The position numbers and the translations under genes were made by a program. A stretch of DNA of 34,250 bases from Flammula alnicola (lineage: Eukaryota > Basidiomycota > Agaricomycetes > Agaricales > Strophariaceae): the NCBI GenBank assembly GCA_015499995.1, contig JADNRV010000442.1, forward strand, positions 1-34,250, written 5' to 3'. Shown piece after piece: positions 1 to 10,640 of this stretch (positions are counted from its first letter, which is position 1; every line of letters starts with the position of its first letter). Under the pieces are notes generated by a model, which had not been told where the DNA came from, made no database searches, and was given only the letters and a program-made list of their open reading frames with translations.

Positions 1-216
1 GTGGAATGGGTTTGGAATCCACGTGGAATGGAGGGAATCCATGTGGAATGGAGGGAATCCATGTGGAATGGTCATGGAATCCACATGGAATGATGGAATT
101 CCAGTGAACTTCTATCAACTCAGAGGGCTTATACAGCAGTGTAATATAGGGAGAAAATAAAATTTATTTATTTCAACTACAATTACATGGTATACTACAA
201 AAAAAAGCAAGAAAAC

Positions 217-240
217 GAGCCGCAGGAATGCCTGCGGCTC
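217..240. repeat. Perfect 10-bp stem hairpin in element A
   Basis: GAGCCGCAGG (217-226), a four-base loop and CCTGCGGCTC (231-240) form a perfect stem. The same hairpin, extended to 12 bp, is at 21851-21878 in element E. In both copies it is followed by CATTTTCGAC and preceded by an A-rich run. Its preservation while the surroundings diverged suggests structural constraint or recent shared ancestry. Confidence 0.8.
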
Positions 241-299
241 ATTTTCGACATACCTGGAGCCCTCACCCATCTCGCCCACTGCATGGCACTGCCTCATTC

Positions 300-1440
300 T
301 TTGCTGCGTTAGGCTGGGCCTCCCGCGGCGGCGGTGTCGTTGTCGATGGGGCCGTCGGTCGCCGCGGTGTCATTCTTGCGGGTCGTCCGTGGGCGCTTCA
401 CATCCCGGCGCCGTTGTTGTTGTCGTCGCGGTGCTGTTGGCAGCCCCGGTGGCGCTCGTGCACCTGCGGGGTCGTCGTCGTCGCGTCGTCGTCGCGTCCG
501 CGGTCGCAGCGGGGTCGCGTCCGTGGTTGGGTCGTCGGTGCCTCCGCGGTCGGGTCCTTGGCCCTTCCGTGTTCGCGGCGTCGTCGCGTCCGTGGTCGCT
601 TCGTCGTGCGCGTCCGCGGTCGCGGCGTCGTCGCGTCGGTCGTCGTGTCCGTCGTCGTGTCCGTTGTCGCGGCGTCGTGGCCGTCGTCGTCGCGTCGTCG
701 CGTCGTCGTGTCCGTCGTCGACGCGTCGTCCGTCGACGCGTCGTCGTCGTCTCGTCGTCGTCTTCGCGTCGTCGTCGGTCGTGGCGTCGTCGGTCGTGGC
801 GTCGTCGGTCGTCGTCGCGTCGGTTGTGGCGTCGTCGTTGCTTCTGCGGTGGTGGCGTCGTCGTTGCTTCTGTCGTCGCGGCGTCGTCGCGTCGGTCGCT
901 GCTTCCGTCGTCGCGGCGTCTGTCGTCCGTCGTTGCTGTTGCGACCGCCCACCCGACGTCAGAACGACACGGGAGCACGAAGTCGTGCTCCCGCTGTCGT
1001 TGCCGTGGCGTACCCGTCGCGTGACGGTTGTGGTTGGGGTGGGCCGCGTGCGACGTTGCCGTCGGCGTCGTTTTACGTGCCCGTGGCACGGTGTATCTGT
1101 GAGGGACGCAGTGGGGGGGGTCAGCCTTCGTTGCGGGGGCCGTCGTTTACGACGTACCGTGTGGGCCTCCCATTCCTGGGTCCCCCCTTGCTATCCCACA
1201 CCCCCCGCGCCGCGTATTCCCCTACGCGCCGCGTCGTCGCGTCCTGCCGGCTCGGTTTTGCGTATCCGGCTCGTTGTCGTTGCGTGCTGCGGTCGCCGTT
1301 GTCGTCGCCGCGGTTGTGCGGTCGTGGTGTTCGTGGAACGGCGGGTGGTCCGCGTGGAGGGATGGCAGGATGGTGGTGGGAGGGAGAAAGGGTAGTGACG
1401 TGGCAACGTTGGAGCCGCGTCACCATCAAGCGGAACGGGT
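300..1440. other. GC-rich CGT/CGA-repeat body of element A
   Basis: About 1.1 kb is dominated by degenerate CGT/CGTCG repeats (densest at 450-930), so several frames stay open on both strands. The encoded strings are only R/V/S or T/D/R runs, which argues against real protein. Embedded landmarks shared with bodies B, C and D are a 10-bp stem GGGAGCACGA/TCGTGCTCCC at 971-992, the block at 1138-1235 containing GGGCCTCCCATTCCTGGGTC, and the tail at 1365-1430 containing GTGACGTGGCAACGTTG. Confidence 0.7.
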
Positions 1441-1476
1441 TGCCGGTTTGCCGAAGTCACGTGCACCGTCCGGGCT

Positions 1477-1487
1477 GTTCGGAATCC
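1477..1487 (+). other. B-box-like remnant of a tRNA-like module (element A)
   Basis: GTTCGGAATCC resembles a pol III B box (GGTTCGAATCC). It lies just after the conserved GC-rich tail, where elements B, C and D have both an A-box-like and a B-box-like motif. No A box is visible here, so this copy has probably lost the 5' half. Confidence 0.3.
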
Positions 1488-1789
1488 ATCAATTCGTGTA
1501 ATTAATAGGAAATCATTAATTAATTACTTAATACATTGATTATACAATAAATATATAATAAATCACTGCACAACTGACCGGATTCCATTTTCCATTCCGT
1601 TTTGCGTTCCGTTCCGGCAAATTCCGGTGCCCATACCGGATTCCGGGCCAATCCGGTACCCAGTCCACCGGACTGACATCCGGTATTTTGGCTGGTCCCT
1701 GTGCCAAACCAATTCCACCGGAATCACCCGGAATCCATGTGGATTCCGCCGGATTCCACTAGGAATCCGTGGGGGACACATAAGAACTC

Positions 1790-3331
1790 CCTTTATGACT
1801 GCTTTATTTTCTCGTTCATATCTTAACAACCTCTCATATTTCTGCTCGTCTATACGTGTGCGCATCCGTTCAATGTGTACTTGGTGCTTTGCGAGCGCTT
1901 GTGCCCGGAATGCAATCATCTCTTCGTCTGTTAGGATTCCAACTGGTGGGTCGACCAGCCAAGTAGCTTCTTTAACATCTAGGGGTAGGATAGGGTCTGC
2001 ACCTGTAACCATGAAGAAAGGCGAGCATCCTAGCCGCTTTCGGATAGTAATTCGGTCTGCCCACATCACATAGTTAAAGAACCAGTACCACTTGTGTACG
2101 TTCTTCGCCCCTAACATTTTATACAGCATCTGTCTGACGTCCCAATGAGGTCGTTCAATCGTGCCATTAGCTCTGGAGTTGTAAGGTGAGATGCGGATAC
2201 CCACAATCCCATATTTCTCCTTCAACCATTTGGCCGCTAATTTGAATGGTCCTCCATTATCCGTAACAAATTCCAACATGCATGCCCATCGACAAATAAT
2301 ATCTTCGAGTACCCACATGCCTATAGAGCGACCATCTTCTCTCTTAAGTGGTCTTCCTTCCATCCAAGAAGTCATAGCATCGCGTCCGTGTACTATATAT
2401 TTACAACCATTCGAACGCGGTGACATATGCATCACATCTGCGTGTAAGGTTTGGAATATCGACGGAGTATGCGTTATAACTGGTTGGATTTTAATCATAG
2501 TCTTTTGGCGCTCTTGACATAGATGGCATGTTTTCACGAACCAACTAACATCTTTCTCCATCTCTGGCCACCAGAAGCGTCGCACTAGCAGTTGATTCGT
2601 CGCGTAGAAGCCTCTATGACCCACATGGTCGTGCGCAGCTGTTAGCATATACATGCATTTCTCTTTCGCGACTACCAGTCTGTGCTTGGCTCCTGCCGAC
2701 CTATGGTATAATCGTCCTTGGTATATCAAGAATCGCTTCGCGAATCTCAGGAACTGCTCATATTTCTTATTACTCAGATCCGGTGGCCTGAATTTCTTAT
2801 CCTTATGCCACCTCATTACAAACTCGATGTTATTGTCTTGGTTGCGCGCACTATCCGTCCGATGGTCTTCAGGATAAGCGACGCCCTTGTTTTTCAATTC
2901 ATCTTCGTCGGGTAGCATAAGCGTTACCACTAGCTGCTGCACGTAAGCTGCGCGCACAGGCCCTAGTGCTTCTTTGTTTTCGTTCAAATGTCTTTCCAGT
3001 AGTGTTTTCTCTCCTAGTCTGTATACATCGGCTTCAGCCAATTCTTGTGAAAAGCAGTTTATAGATACGGCGATCCCACTGTAGCTTTCATCCATTTCCA
3101 TCTGCTCTAGGATTTCCGCCAGTAGTACTGCATGAGGGTCCGATGCGCCATCGGCCACTATTTTTAGTTCACTTTTGATTGACGCCGAAGATATACTTTG
3201 GAAGAAGCCTTTTCGGTTATCAATTTCATTAACAAAGTCCTCAATTGGTAATGGCTGCGGCTCCGTAGGATCTGCGATCACTAACTCTATGGGTCCGTGG
3301 TCATCAATGTCCTCCTCGTCTGTTGGCTCAG
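1790..3331 (-). pseudogene. gypsy integrase, cut at both ends by TIR elements
   Basis: This is the integrase end of pol. The open frame spans 3404-1563, but about 22 N-terminal residues derive from element B and the last 75 or so from element A. In frame numbering, an RNase H/integrase tether (about 195-235) precedes an HHCC zinc module (H258, H263, C293, C296). The catalytic core follows with D323 (HADVMHM), D382 (TDNGG) and E417 (GTIERP), so all three acidic residues are intact and the D-E gap is 34 residues. A junction near residue 538 replaces the natural C-terminus, so no chromodomain can be checked. Removing B with one target duplication would rejoin this frame to the RNase H frame without a shift. 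Confidence 0.85.
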
Positions 3332-3339
3332 GGTCCGGA
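3332..3339 (+). repeat. 8-bp target-site duplication of element B (low side)
   Basis: GGTCCGGA, identical to 5743-5750. The match can be stretched to 11 bp because flanking bases coincide, but 8 bp agrees with elements C and D. Confidence 0.85.
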
Positions 3340-3611
3340 GAGGTCTTTACACTCCCCCACCTGTTCCACGTGGACTCCATGGACTCCACGGATTCCATGG
3401 ACAATCCGTGGACTTTTTACAATTTTTTTTCAGGTTTGATTTTAGTGAAAACACCTGCCAAATTGCAAATTTTAGTCCACGCACAGTCCACGAAAAGTCC
3501 ACACAGTGTCCATTTTGAGTGTGGACTCCATGGACTATCCGTGGACAATGCCGTGGATTTTGTGGACTTGGCTTTACTATATTAATAATAATAGTCACAA
3601 AAAATAAAATG

Positions 3612-3685
3612 CCATAGTCAGGAATTGAACGAGTGCCTACAGCAATATTAATAATGCCGCGCTCTAGCCACCTGAGCCAAGCACG
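3612..3685 (-). other. tRNA-like pol III promoter module in element B
   Basis: On the minus strand an A-box-like TGGCTCAGGTGG (3679-3668) is followed by a B-box-like GTTCAATTCC (3630-3621), about 37 bases apart as in tRNA genes. A GCTC/GAGC D-arm-like pairing surrounds the A box. The T-arm does not pair well and no proper acceptor stem is seen, so this is tRNA-derived rather than a working tRNA. The same module sits in the same place in elements C and D. Confidence 0.5.
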
Positions 3686-3936
3686 CATTTCCCAAATAAT
3701 AATTTCGGTTATACATATACCGATTACCATCGGCAAACCGGCAATCGGTTACCGAATGATGGTGACGCGGCTCGAACGTTGCCACGTCACCACCTTCTTC
3801 CCTCCCACCACCATCCCCTATCACGCGGACCACCCGCTGACACCGCACAACCGCGACCACGACGACCGCGACGACCGCGGCAACGACAGCGACAACGACA
3901 ACGACAACGACCGCGGCAACGACCGCGATGGCGGTC

Positions 3937-4136
3937 ACCACCGGCGCACCACGCAACGACGACCGGCGCACCACGCAACGACGACCGGCGCACCACGCAA
4001 CGACGACCGGCGCACCACGCAACGACGACCGGCGCACCACGCAACGACGACCGGCGCACCACGCAATGACGACCGGCGCACCACGCAACGACGACCGGCG
4101 CACCACGCAACGACGACCGGCGCACCACGCAACGAC
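3937..4136. repeat. 22-bp minisatellite, about nine copies, in element B
   Basis: Eight near-perfect tandem 22-bp units (GACCGGCGCACC...) run from 3961 to 4136, with a ninth partial unit from 3937. One unit differs by a single C-to-T (4066-4067 region). Because 22 is not a multiple of three and the unit contains no stop in any frame, all three plus-strand frames stay open and each reads a 22-residue cycle. That explains the long apparent proteins here without any coding role. Confidence 0.9.
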
Positions 4137-4179
4137 GACGACAGCGCGGATAGCAGGACGACGCGACGACGCGGCGCGT

Positions 4180-4260
4180 GAGGGAAAACACGCCGCGGGG
4201 GGTTGGTTACGAAGGGGGGACCCAGGAAATGGGAGGCCCACGCGGTACGTCGTAAACGAC
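4180..4260 (-). repeat. Conserved ~80-95-bp block, copy 1 in element B
   Basis: This is the reverse complement of the block found once in A (1138-1235), C (28478-28580) and D (24848-24910). Landmarks are GTCGTTTACGACGTACC, GGGCCTCCCA, TGGGTCCCCCCTTCGTA and a CGCGGCGTGTTTTCCC edge. Element B has two copies, 385 bp apart, in the same orientation. Confidence 0.75.
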
Positions 4261-4564
4261 GACACCCGCGACGACACCTAACCCGCACCCCGTCCCTCGC
4301 AGCTACGACACGCCCCCGGGCACAGAAAACGAAGCCGACGGCGGCGTCGCACACGGCCGCCCGCCGCATCCACGACCGCCATGGCGACGGCAACGACAAC
4401 GGGAGCACAACGTCGTGCTCCCGAGTCGTTCTGACGTCGCGTGGGCGGTGAGAACGACAGCGGCGGACGCGACGGGGCCACGTCAACCACACCGACGCCG
4501 GCGGGTCTAACCACCAGGCCCCATGCCTCGCGGGCATCGACGACCGACGGTGAGCAGGCGGCAG

Positions 4565-4645
4565 GCGAAAACACGCCGCGGGGGGGTGTTGCATACGAAG
4601 GGGGGACCCAGGAATGGGAGGCCCGCAAGGTACGTCGTAAACGAC
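4565..4645 (-). repeat. Conserved block, copy 2 in element B
   Basis: A second copy of the block with the same edge, same order and same orientation as 4180-4260. A palindromic GGGAGCAC/GTGCTCCC stem (4401-4422), shared with A and C, lies between the two copies. This suggests a segmental duplication inside B of about 385 bp. Confidence 0.75.
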
Positions 4646-5742
4646 GTCACGCAACGCTGGCTAACCCCCCCCCATCGCGTCCCTCGTAGATACGTGCCCC
4701 GGGCACTGCCAATGACGCCGACGGCAGCGTCGCAGGTTATCCCCCACCACGACCACGACCACGACCGCCATGCGACCGCCATGACGGGCACGCGACGGCG
4801 ACGTCGGGTCGGCGGTCGCCACAACGACGACGCAACGACCGACGCAACGACAACGCACAGCTGACATGACCACGATGGACCACGACGGACCACGACGGAC
4901 CACGACGCGACAACCGAGCAACGACGCCGCGACAAGGTGACCCCCGACCCGAGACCGACAAATCGAGCGACGAGGCCGCGACCACTAACGCGACCACCAA
5001 CGCCGCGACGAGGTGACGACGAGGCGACCCCCGACCTGACCCGACAGGAGACCGACACGACGACACCTGACCACGCGGCGGCGACCGACGCAACGACCGA
5101 CCCGACACGCCACGACACCGACTGACCCGACCACCCCGACCACAACATGACCCAACCCAACCACGGACCCGACCGCGACACGACGACCAACCCGACCACA
5201 GACCCAAGCACTCACGACCAACCCGCTCACGACCCAACGATGGACCCGACCACAGACCCAACCGCAACGCGACCACCTACACAACAACCGGCCCGACACT
5301 TACCTGACCTGACAGTAGTGTAGCTTGGTAGTGTAACTCAGTAGTGTATATCATGTATTTTAATAGTTTTTTTTTCAATATCATCAATTTATTAGATTGT
5401 AATGTTTTGGTTATAATCCTGAGTCCGCAGAAGTCCATGGAGAGTCTGTGGACTTTGGTATTTCCACTTGAATGTAATTCTAAGTTGACTCTAAGTCCAA
5501 AGTCCACAGAAAGTCCACAGAAGTCCACAGACATGATATTTACTGCTAATTTCATGCTGTGGACTGGGCATGGACTTTGTGTGGACTTTGTGTGGACTTT
5601 TGTGGACTGTCCATGGACATTCGTGGACTAATTTTTCAAAAACTAAGAAAAATGCCATTAAGTTAAAAGTCCACAAAAAGTCCATGGAATTCCATGGAGT
5701 CCGTGGAGTCCATGTGGACAGGTGGGGGACTGTAAAGTACAG

Positions 5743-5750
5743 GGTCCGGA
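5743..5750 (+). repeat. 8-bp target-site duplication of element B (high side)
   Basis: GGTCCGGA, partner of 3332-3339. It lies within the RNase H-integrase linker of the gypsy polyprotein. Confidence 0.85.
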
Positions 5751-7720
5751 TCATTTGGCTGTTTGTAACGGCGCGAAAGTCCGTCAGGTCCAAAGGTCTT
5801 TCCAGCTTTGTGCCTCAGGGTGAAGTGGAACATCCCAATCTGTTCAATCCATCGGTTAATTACCGCATTAGGCATCATGTCAGGATGTTGTAACATCCCA
5901 GCAATGTACTTAGCGTCTGTCTCGACTACTAATTTTCGGCAACCAATTAACCATTTTCGATTGTTTTCGAGGGCACGCTTTAATCCGAACAGCTCACGCT
6001 TCGGTTGGGAGTAGCGCGCTTCTCTGTCATTCATTGTAATGGACCCGAATCTCGCATAGTAGTGTTTCTTGGCATCATTTATATCTTCTTGGAAGACATA
6101 GAAACCTATTGCTATGTAAGAACTGTCCACTGCCAATACTACATCTCCCTGTCCTTCGTAATCAATTGCTTTTAACGTGTATGCGTTCTGTGCTCCATCC
6201 TTTAATAATTTTACAGACTTCTCTTGGTCTGGTCCCCAAACAAATGGTTCGCGACTATGCGTTAGTCTTTGTAGGAACCTGGCCCTGATCGCATAATTAG
6301 AGATGTAACTGCGCAGTACGCCGACAGTACCGAGGAAACCTCTGACCTGGGATAGGTCCGCAAATTCGTCCCAATCCATGATCTGCTTTACGCGCTCGGT
6401 GGTTGGTTTGCGTCCTTCCATAGTGCACAAGTGACCGACTACGGTAATATCTGCTGCGCATATTACTGATTTATATCCTGAAAATGTGCTGCCGCAATAT
6501 TTCATGCGTTGCACTACCCGATTGACATTCTGCATATGTTCCCATACGAAGCGCCTAATTCCCGGGTTTTCTGGTATCATCTCATAAGTGCCATCTTTAT
6601 TTTGGTAGCGAGTCAGAGGTCCTCTGACAGGTACATCATCGATATAAGGTATCGTAAAATCGGGTGTCTCTTCTTTCAGAATAAATGTAACATCATCATG
6701 AAAGATGGGAACGGAGTTTGTCCAGCCCATAGGTAAGGTTACCAAGCGCATAGCGCCGTAGGGAGTCTGGAATGTAGTAAGATCGCGCGACTGCTCTGCT
6801 AGCTGTCGTTCATCATATCCCACATATAAATCAAACATTCCGCTGCAAGCTCGGCCTGCAAAATGCGCGGCTAATTCTTCTGTTGCGGGCGGAAGGCCGG
6901 AGTGCGCGATGGTTACCTTGTTCAAGGGTTCCAAACTATGCACGATCCTGAGCTTCCCATTTTTCTTGGCCACGGTAAACCAGCGAGATCGATACGGGGA
7001 GTTCGAAGGCTCGTAGACCTGTGATTTTTCCTTGGACCTGATGATCTTACATACTTCATCATAAATTCCCGGAGGAATTGGGATATTTCTTTCTACCCAC
7101 GGCTTATGTTCTATGGTAGGAATGACTACGGGAGGGAAGAAGTCTTCCCTGAATTTTCCTCGCTCATCATCCTCCCAAGCGAACACCTGGTTTTGTTCCG
7201 CGATGAGCTGATGTACCAGCTTGCGTTCTTCTGGTAACAAGAAGTCTCCCTCGTGTACTTTATCCATCGCGTCTTTTCTTTCTTGTGTATATCTTCCTTT
7301 GGGCTCAAAATCAGGTGGGTTTTTACTAAGCTTGGGCATATCTGCTAACGGATCTCCCTTGATTTCCCGCTTGATCCTGTACTGCTCTGGCAGAGACGCA
7401 TAAACCGGCTTTACTTTCAAAGCGACTGGTTTATATTTCTTTCCTAAGTAGACTGATGCCGCTGGCCCTTGGTCCTCTTTTTCTAGCTTACCAGGATAGA
7501 TTTGGTTAAGGTAGGATTCGATTTTTACACGCTCGTCTCCCTCTATGACCTCCTCATCTAGCACGCATGATAAAAAGGTGAGCCTTTTTCCTTCATCCAT
7601 GAATGTTCCATTATCTTTGTGCTGTGCGTATCGTACGCGCAACTTTTTCTCGTTCTCAACAAGCTCTATCATCATCACTACCTCTCCTTCATCTGGGATA
7701 AATTCCTCGAGGTCGTCTAA
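5743..7720 (-). pseudogene. gypsy reverse transcriptase-RNase H
   Basis: This is the central part of pol. In the open frame from 7678 (real coding sequence begins further upstream at about 7720), the RT palm has its first catalytic Asp in MFDLYVGYD (D283) and the YIDD box at 345-348. RNase H follows with D518 (AVDSS), E562 (RELFG), D588 (ETDAK) and D632 (GPDGLSRR), so the catalytic residues look intact. The last 26 residues of the open frame come from element B's end. The frame differs by -1 from the protease frame. They meet at GCTTTTTAG around 7706-7714, where the protease frame stops. That is either a one-T deletion from a single ancestral frame or a frameshift site. Confidence 0.88.
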
Positions 7721-8910
7721 AAAGCCTGAGCTTGTTCATGGGTTGTCTGCTGATGCTTCTTCCTGTATTCTACAGGGTTTTCACCGCGTTCATATGTAGG
7801 TAGGCATACTCGCTTTCCAGTATTAGGATCCGTGATAGTGATAGTTTGACTACCATCCATCTCATTTTGAATCCCACTCCGGGTTAGCGCGTCAAACGGT
7901 CTTCCCAACAAAACTCGGTACGCAGGATTTTTAAGGATGTGAACCTGTAAGTAGAGTATGAGTCCACCAAGGTTAAATGGTACGTCCCGTGCTAGACCTA
8001 GCGTCCTGTTCGTTGTTCCGTTCGCACTCTGCATATTCACCGTAATTCCTGGGTTCCAGGTTAAGCCTAGTTCAATAGCGACTTCTTCTGCCATAGACAC
8101 AATCTGTGAGCCAGGATCTACCACAGCCTCTTCTTGGCCCATTTGATTGATCTTTGGATAGATAGACCTAAGTGCCAGAGATTCTCTCGCTACTATGGGT
8201 TTATCCGGCAGCGCCCCGTCGTGTTCTTGTATAAACTGCAACACAGGATCGCTCGCTACATTCCATTCAGGATTTTGCAGCATGGTATCCGCCCATTCAT
8301 CGATCTTATCATCCTTAAACTGTAGATCATGCGCGAATGTCACCCGTGGCGCCGAAGCGTCACTCCTTCTTGGCTTCTCATATTCCTCATCTAAAACCTC
8401 CTCAATTAAGACTGGCTGTCTGGTTTTGGTTATCTTTTTAGCAAACGCTTTAGTGACCGGACTATCAGGCGAACCGAATAGGTTCTTGAGTGGTACAGTT
8501 ACTGGCGTATCTAGGATAGCAGCCAATATCTTTTCTGAGTCGACTTCGTCTTCTATGGGTGCTCGGTTTTTGTATGCCGGCCCCGGTCTTGTTTCTACTT
8601 CTCTAGGCTTAGGCGCGCCTGTAGGTCGTGCCACATATCGCAATGCTGGGACGTCTACATATGGCAACTCCTTGGGCCTTGGTGGATCAATTACCACTTT
8701 AGGTAATACCCTGGGCGCTACTTGATCTCTTTTGCTTTTTCGGGGTGGACCTCTCCTCACGTCCTCCTCTTCTTGCTCATCGCTCCCCTCATCTTCTGAC
8801 TCTTCTATTTCTACTCGACTCTTGCGGTTTCTGTCCTCAGGGGCCTTGGGTCTTCCGGAAGAGGTCGGTTTCTTCGCAGTCCCAGGCTTTCCCATCCTCG
8901 AACTATTCAA
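7717..8910 (-). pseudogene. gypsy aspartic protease region
   Basis: In the open frame a basic/acidic low-complexity N-terminus (residues 1-60, with an E/D-rich run at 35-50) precedes a proline-rich linker and the retropepsin-like domain. The domain has VVDPGSQI at 263-270 (D265 catalytic, DPGS in place of DTG/DSG) and the hydrophobic-hydrophobic-G flap partner LLGRPFD at 334-340. It ends in TAG at the border with RT. The start codon assigned here is not natural. The upstream sequence (9062-8893) is gag tail in another frame, so protease was probably one continuous frame with gag before decay. Confidence 0.78.
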
Positions 8911-10633
8911 AAACCCGACAGTTCTCTTCTTCCTCCTCTATCCCATCCAGGGGTGAGGGCTCCCTTTCTTCCGCTATCATTCTATCCACGGTTTCTCTTC
9001 CTAGTAGCTGTGCCAACCCGTTTAATAATTGCGAAACCCTTGGGTCTTGCATATCTTGTAGCATCACTTCTTGGTTTGGTCGCTTCCCTGGTAGAAGGAT
9101 TGCATATTTACTTTAGCCATTGGTATAATACCCGGCCTTGTTTTATACAACTGTTCCACCACTTCTCTGCGTGACCTTTCCCCATCTGTAGGTAGCGGTG
9201 AGCCATCAGGTAGCTTTAACCACCTGTCTACGCGCTTGATCCATTTCAGATCCAAGTGTTTAAGTGCGTGTGGACACTCGTTCATTCTGTGTCCTTTTCT
9301 TTACAATAGTAACACTCATCTGGATATGGCCTGCTACTACTAGTTCCTGGGTTATACGCATTATTCCTTGGGTATTGCTGTTGGTAAGAGTAAGGCTGCG
9401 ACGCTCCTGCTTGTGGCTGGATCACTTGAGTTTTTATTGCTGAGATTAGCTGCTCAAAGTGTCGGTCCATCACTTGGCTGTACTGTCGCATCTCCTGTTG
9501 CTGCTGCTGTTGGATTTTTAAGGAATCCGCCAGTCTGGCTACAGTCTCTTCCATTTTAATAGTGTCTTCTCTTCGTTCACCTGAAGCTCCACGAACCAAA
9601 TCCTCGCTCATCCTTTGAGCGGCTGTGAGGACCGTCTCGCTATGATAACCGCGGTTTCAATCACTTCCTTCCATTTGTAGCAATCTTCTACCCTGGTTTC
9701 TCCAGCAGCTGTTGTTGCTGTCATCGCGCTTGTAGACGCCCCTTTTGCGTCTGCCAAATCGTCCATCTTGTCTTTCAGTCTTTGCTGAAATTCTTCCGAC
9801 AGGCATCCTAGGAACTCCGTCACTAGCTCTTTATTTGACATAAGCGCTGGTGTTACCAACAGCTTTTCGGCTTCTGCAACGAATGCTCGTTTCAGGCCTA
9901 ATAGAGCATGTAGGTCTTGCCTAGGAATCCCATGTCGCCCAGCTTTCTCTGCGCATATCTTCTTGAACCGTAGCAGTGAGCCTCTTTCAAGTGCGGCAGC
10001 TTCTGGATAGCTTTTTATGACTTCATCTCTAAAAGCTTTCCAGACTCCGGCTTTGTACTCGTCAAATGCGCTCCATTCTGCTTCAGTTTCTGCTGGGGCA
10101 TATTTCCCTAGCAGCCTTATTTTCTCCTTGTCATCCGTGATAGAATGAGTAGAATAGAGATCCTCCATGCGAGATATAAATCTCAGCAATTCGGATTCCT
10201 TGTCTGGATCAAACTTCGGCGCATCTCTTGTTCCTGGTGCTGGCATACCCATCTTAGTAGATCTAGTTGGTATGTGCGGTGTTTGGAAAGGTTCTTGTAA
10301 TGTATCTTCTTCTTCCTCTTCTGGTGGGGAGGTTGCTCTTTGTATAGGTACAGAAGCCGTCCTGGATAATACTCTGCGAGGTGCGCTTTGAATATTATTA
10401 AAGGATCTAACTTTCTGGCTGTAGTCTGAGCGGGTTTTCTCTCTCGAGACTGGTTCTTTCTTCTTTGGTAATGGTAAAGGTAAGGGTTCTGTCCCTGCCC
10501 TTATAGAATTATAAGTGGTGCGTGGTGCTGGTGCTTTTGATGAAGAAGCTACCGCTGACGCTGGCTTATTGGCGCTCTTGTTCCCCTTGTTAGGATTACT
10601 TGAGCCCTCAATTTTGTATGGTTTTAACCGTTA
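8893..10633 (-). pseudogene. gypsy Gag (capsid-like, CCHC zinc knuckle), frame-broken
   Basis: Minus-strand coding sequence runs in four frame blocks. Block 10633-9608 has a basic/proline-rich leader and a helical capsid-like domain (Retrotrans_gag style, 10252-9608). Block 9611-9282 is a Gln-rich linker ending in CYYCKEK. Block 9285-9064 begins HRMNEC. Block 9062-8893 is the acidic tail. Together the second and third spell a CX2CX4HX4C zinc knuckle split by a one-base loss (AAGGGA to AAGGA). The other junctions also look like single-base changes, two of them losses in G or A runs. No ATG is visible before 10252 in the leader frame, so the true start is unknown. Confidence 0.78.
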
Positions 10634-10640
10634 AACGATT

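Larger units (their letters stand above)
1..1789 (+). mobile_element. TIR element A (non-autonomous, left tip outside window)
   Basis: This element entered the integrase reading frame of the minus-strand gypsy copy. Its right end at about 1760-1789 reads inwards as GAGTTCTTATGTGTCCCCCA, matching the GAGGTCTTTAC...CCCCCAC ends of B, C and D. The left subterminal zone (1-110) is tandem GGAATCCATGTGGAATGG and is nearly identical to the start of element E at 21595, so only a few tens of bases are missing. Order inside: subterminal repeats, AT-rich spacer, perfect hairpin, GC-rich CGTCGT body (300-1440), conserved block of about 90 bp (1138-1235), conserved tail (1365-1455), B-box remnant (1477-1487), and a right subterminal zone built on CCGGATTCC. 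No credible protein is encoded. The target duplication cannot be verified because the left flank is outside the window. Confidence 0.75.
3340..5742 (-). mobile_element. TIR element B, inserted in gypsy pol, 8-bp TSD
   Basis: The element is bounded by a perfect 8-bp duplication, GGTCCGGA, at 3332-3339 and 5743-5750. Oriented by its tRNA-like module, the left end is at 5742 (CTGTACTTTACAGTCCCCC) and the right end at 3340 (GAGGTCTTTACACTCCCCC inwards). Both ends continue into imperfect inverted repeats built on CCACGTGGACTCCATGGACT. Subterminal zones (3360-3560 and 5410-5720) are packed with AGTCCACA/GTGGACTT repeats. Order from the left end: subterminal zone, GC-rich body (5300-3760) with a 22-bp minisatellite and two copies of the conserved block, tRNA-like module (3685-3612), AT-rich spacer, right subterminal zone. 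No transposase is encoded, so it is non-autonomous. Length is 2403 bp. Confidence 0.9.
1790..10640 (-). mobile_element. Decayed Ty3/gypsy LTR retrotransposon, internal region
   Basis: Reading on the minus strand from 10640 down, the order is gag with a CCHC zinc knuckle, aspartic protease, reverse transcriptase, RNase H and integrase. This RT-RH-IN order is that of Ty3/gypsy. The copy is interrupted by TIR elements A (at the integrase C-terminus) and B (between RNase H and integrase). It also carries several single-base frame breaks in gag and at the protease/RT border. The 3' LTR would lie left of element A, outside the window. The 5' LTR should be in the non-coding stretch right of 10640. 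It is not autonomous as it stands. Confidence 0.88.

Noticed and set aside
228..1505. Long overlapping open frames on both strands in the CGTCGT regions (also 3650-5300 and 27520-28860)
   Set aside because: They arise from stop-poor CGT/CGA repeats. Translations are R/V/S or T/R/D strings open in several frames at once, with no domain or codon pattern, and they lie inside non-autonomous TIR elements.
3937..4136. CRISPR-like array
   Set aside because: Units are contiguous with no unique spacers, in a fungal transposon context.
3928..4281. Periodic TTGAPRNDDRR-type protein
   Set aside because: It is the translation of a 22-bp DNA minisatellite. All three frames give equivalent periodic chains.
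7706..7714. Programmed -1 frameshift between protease and RT as the preferred explanation
   Set aside because: The same element has several other one-base breaks that cannot be programmed, so a single-base deletion or sequencing error is simpler. Kept only as an alternative.
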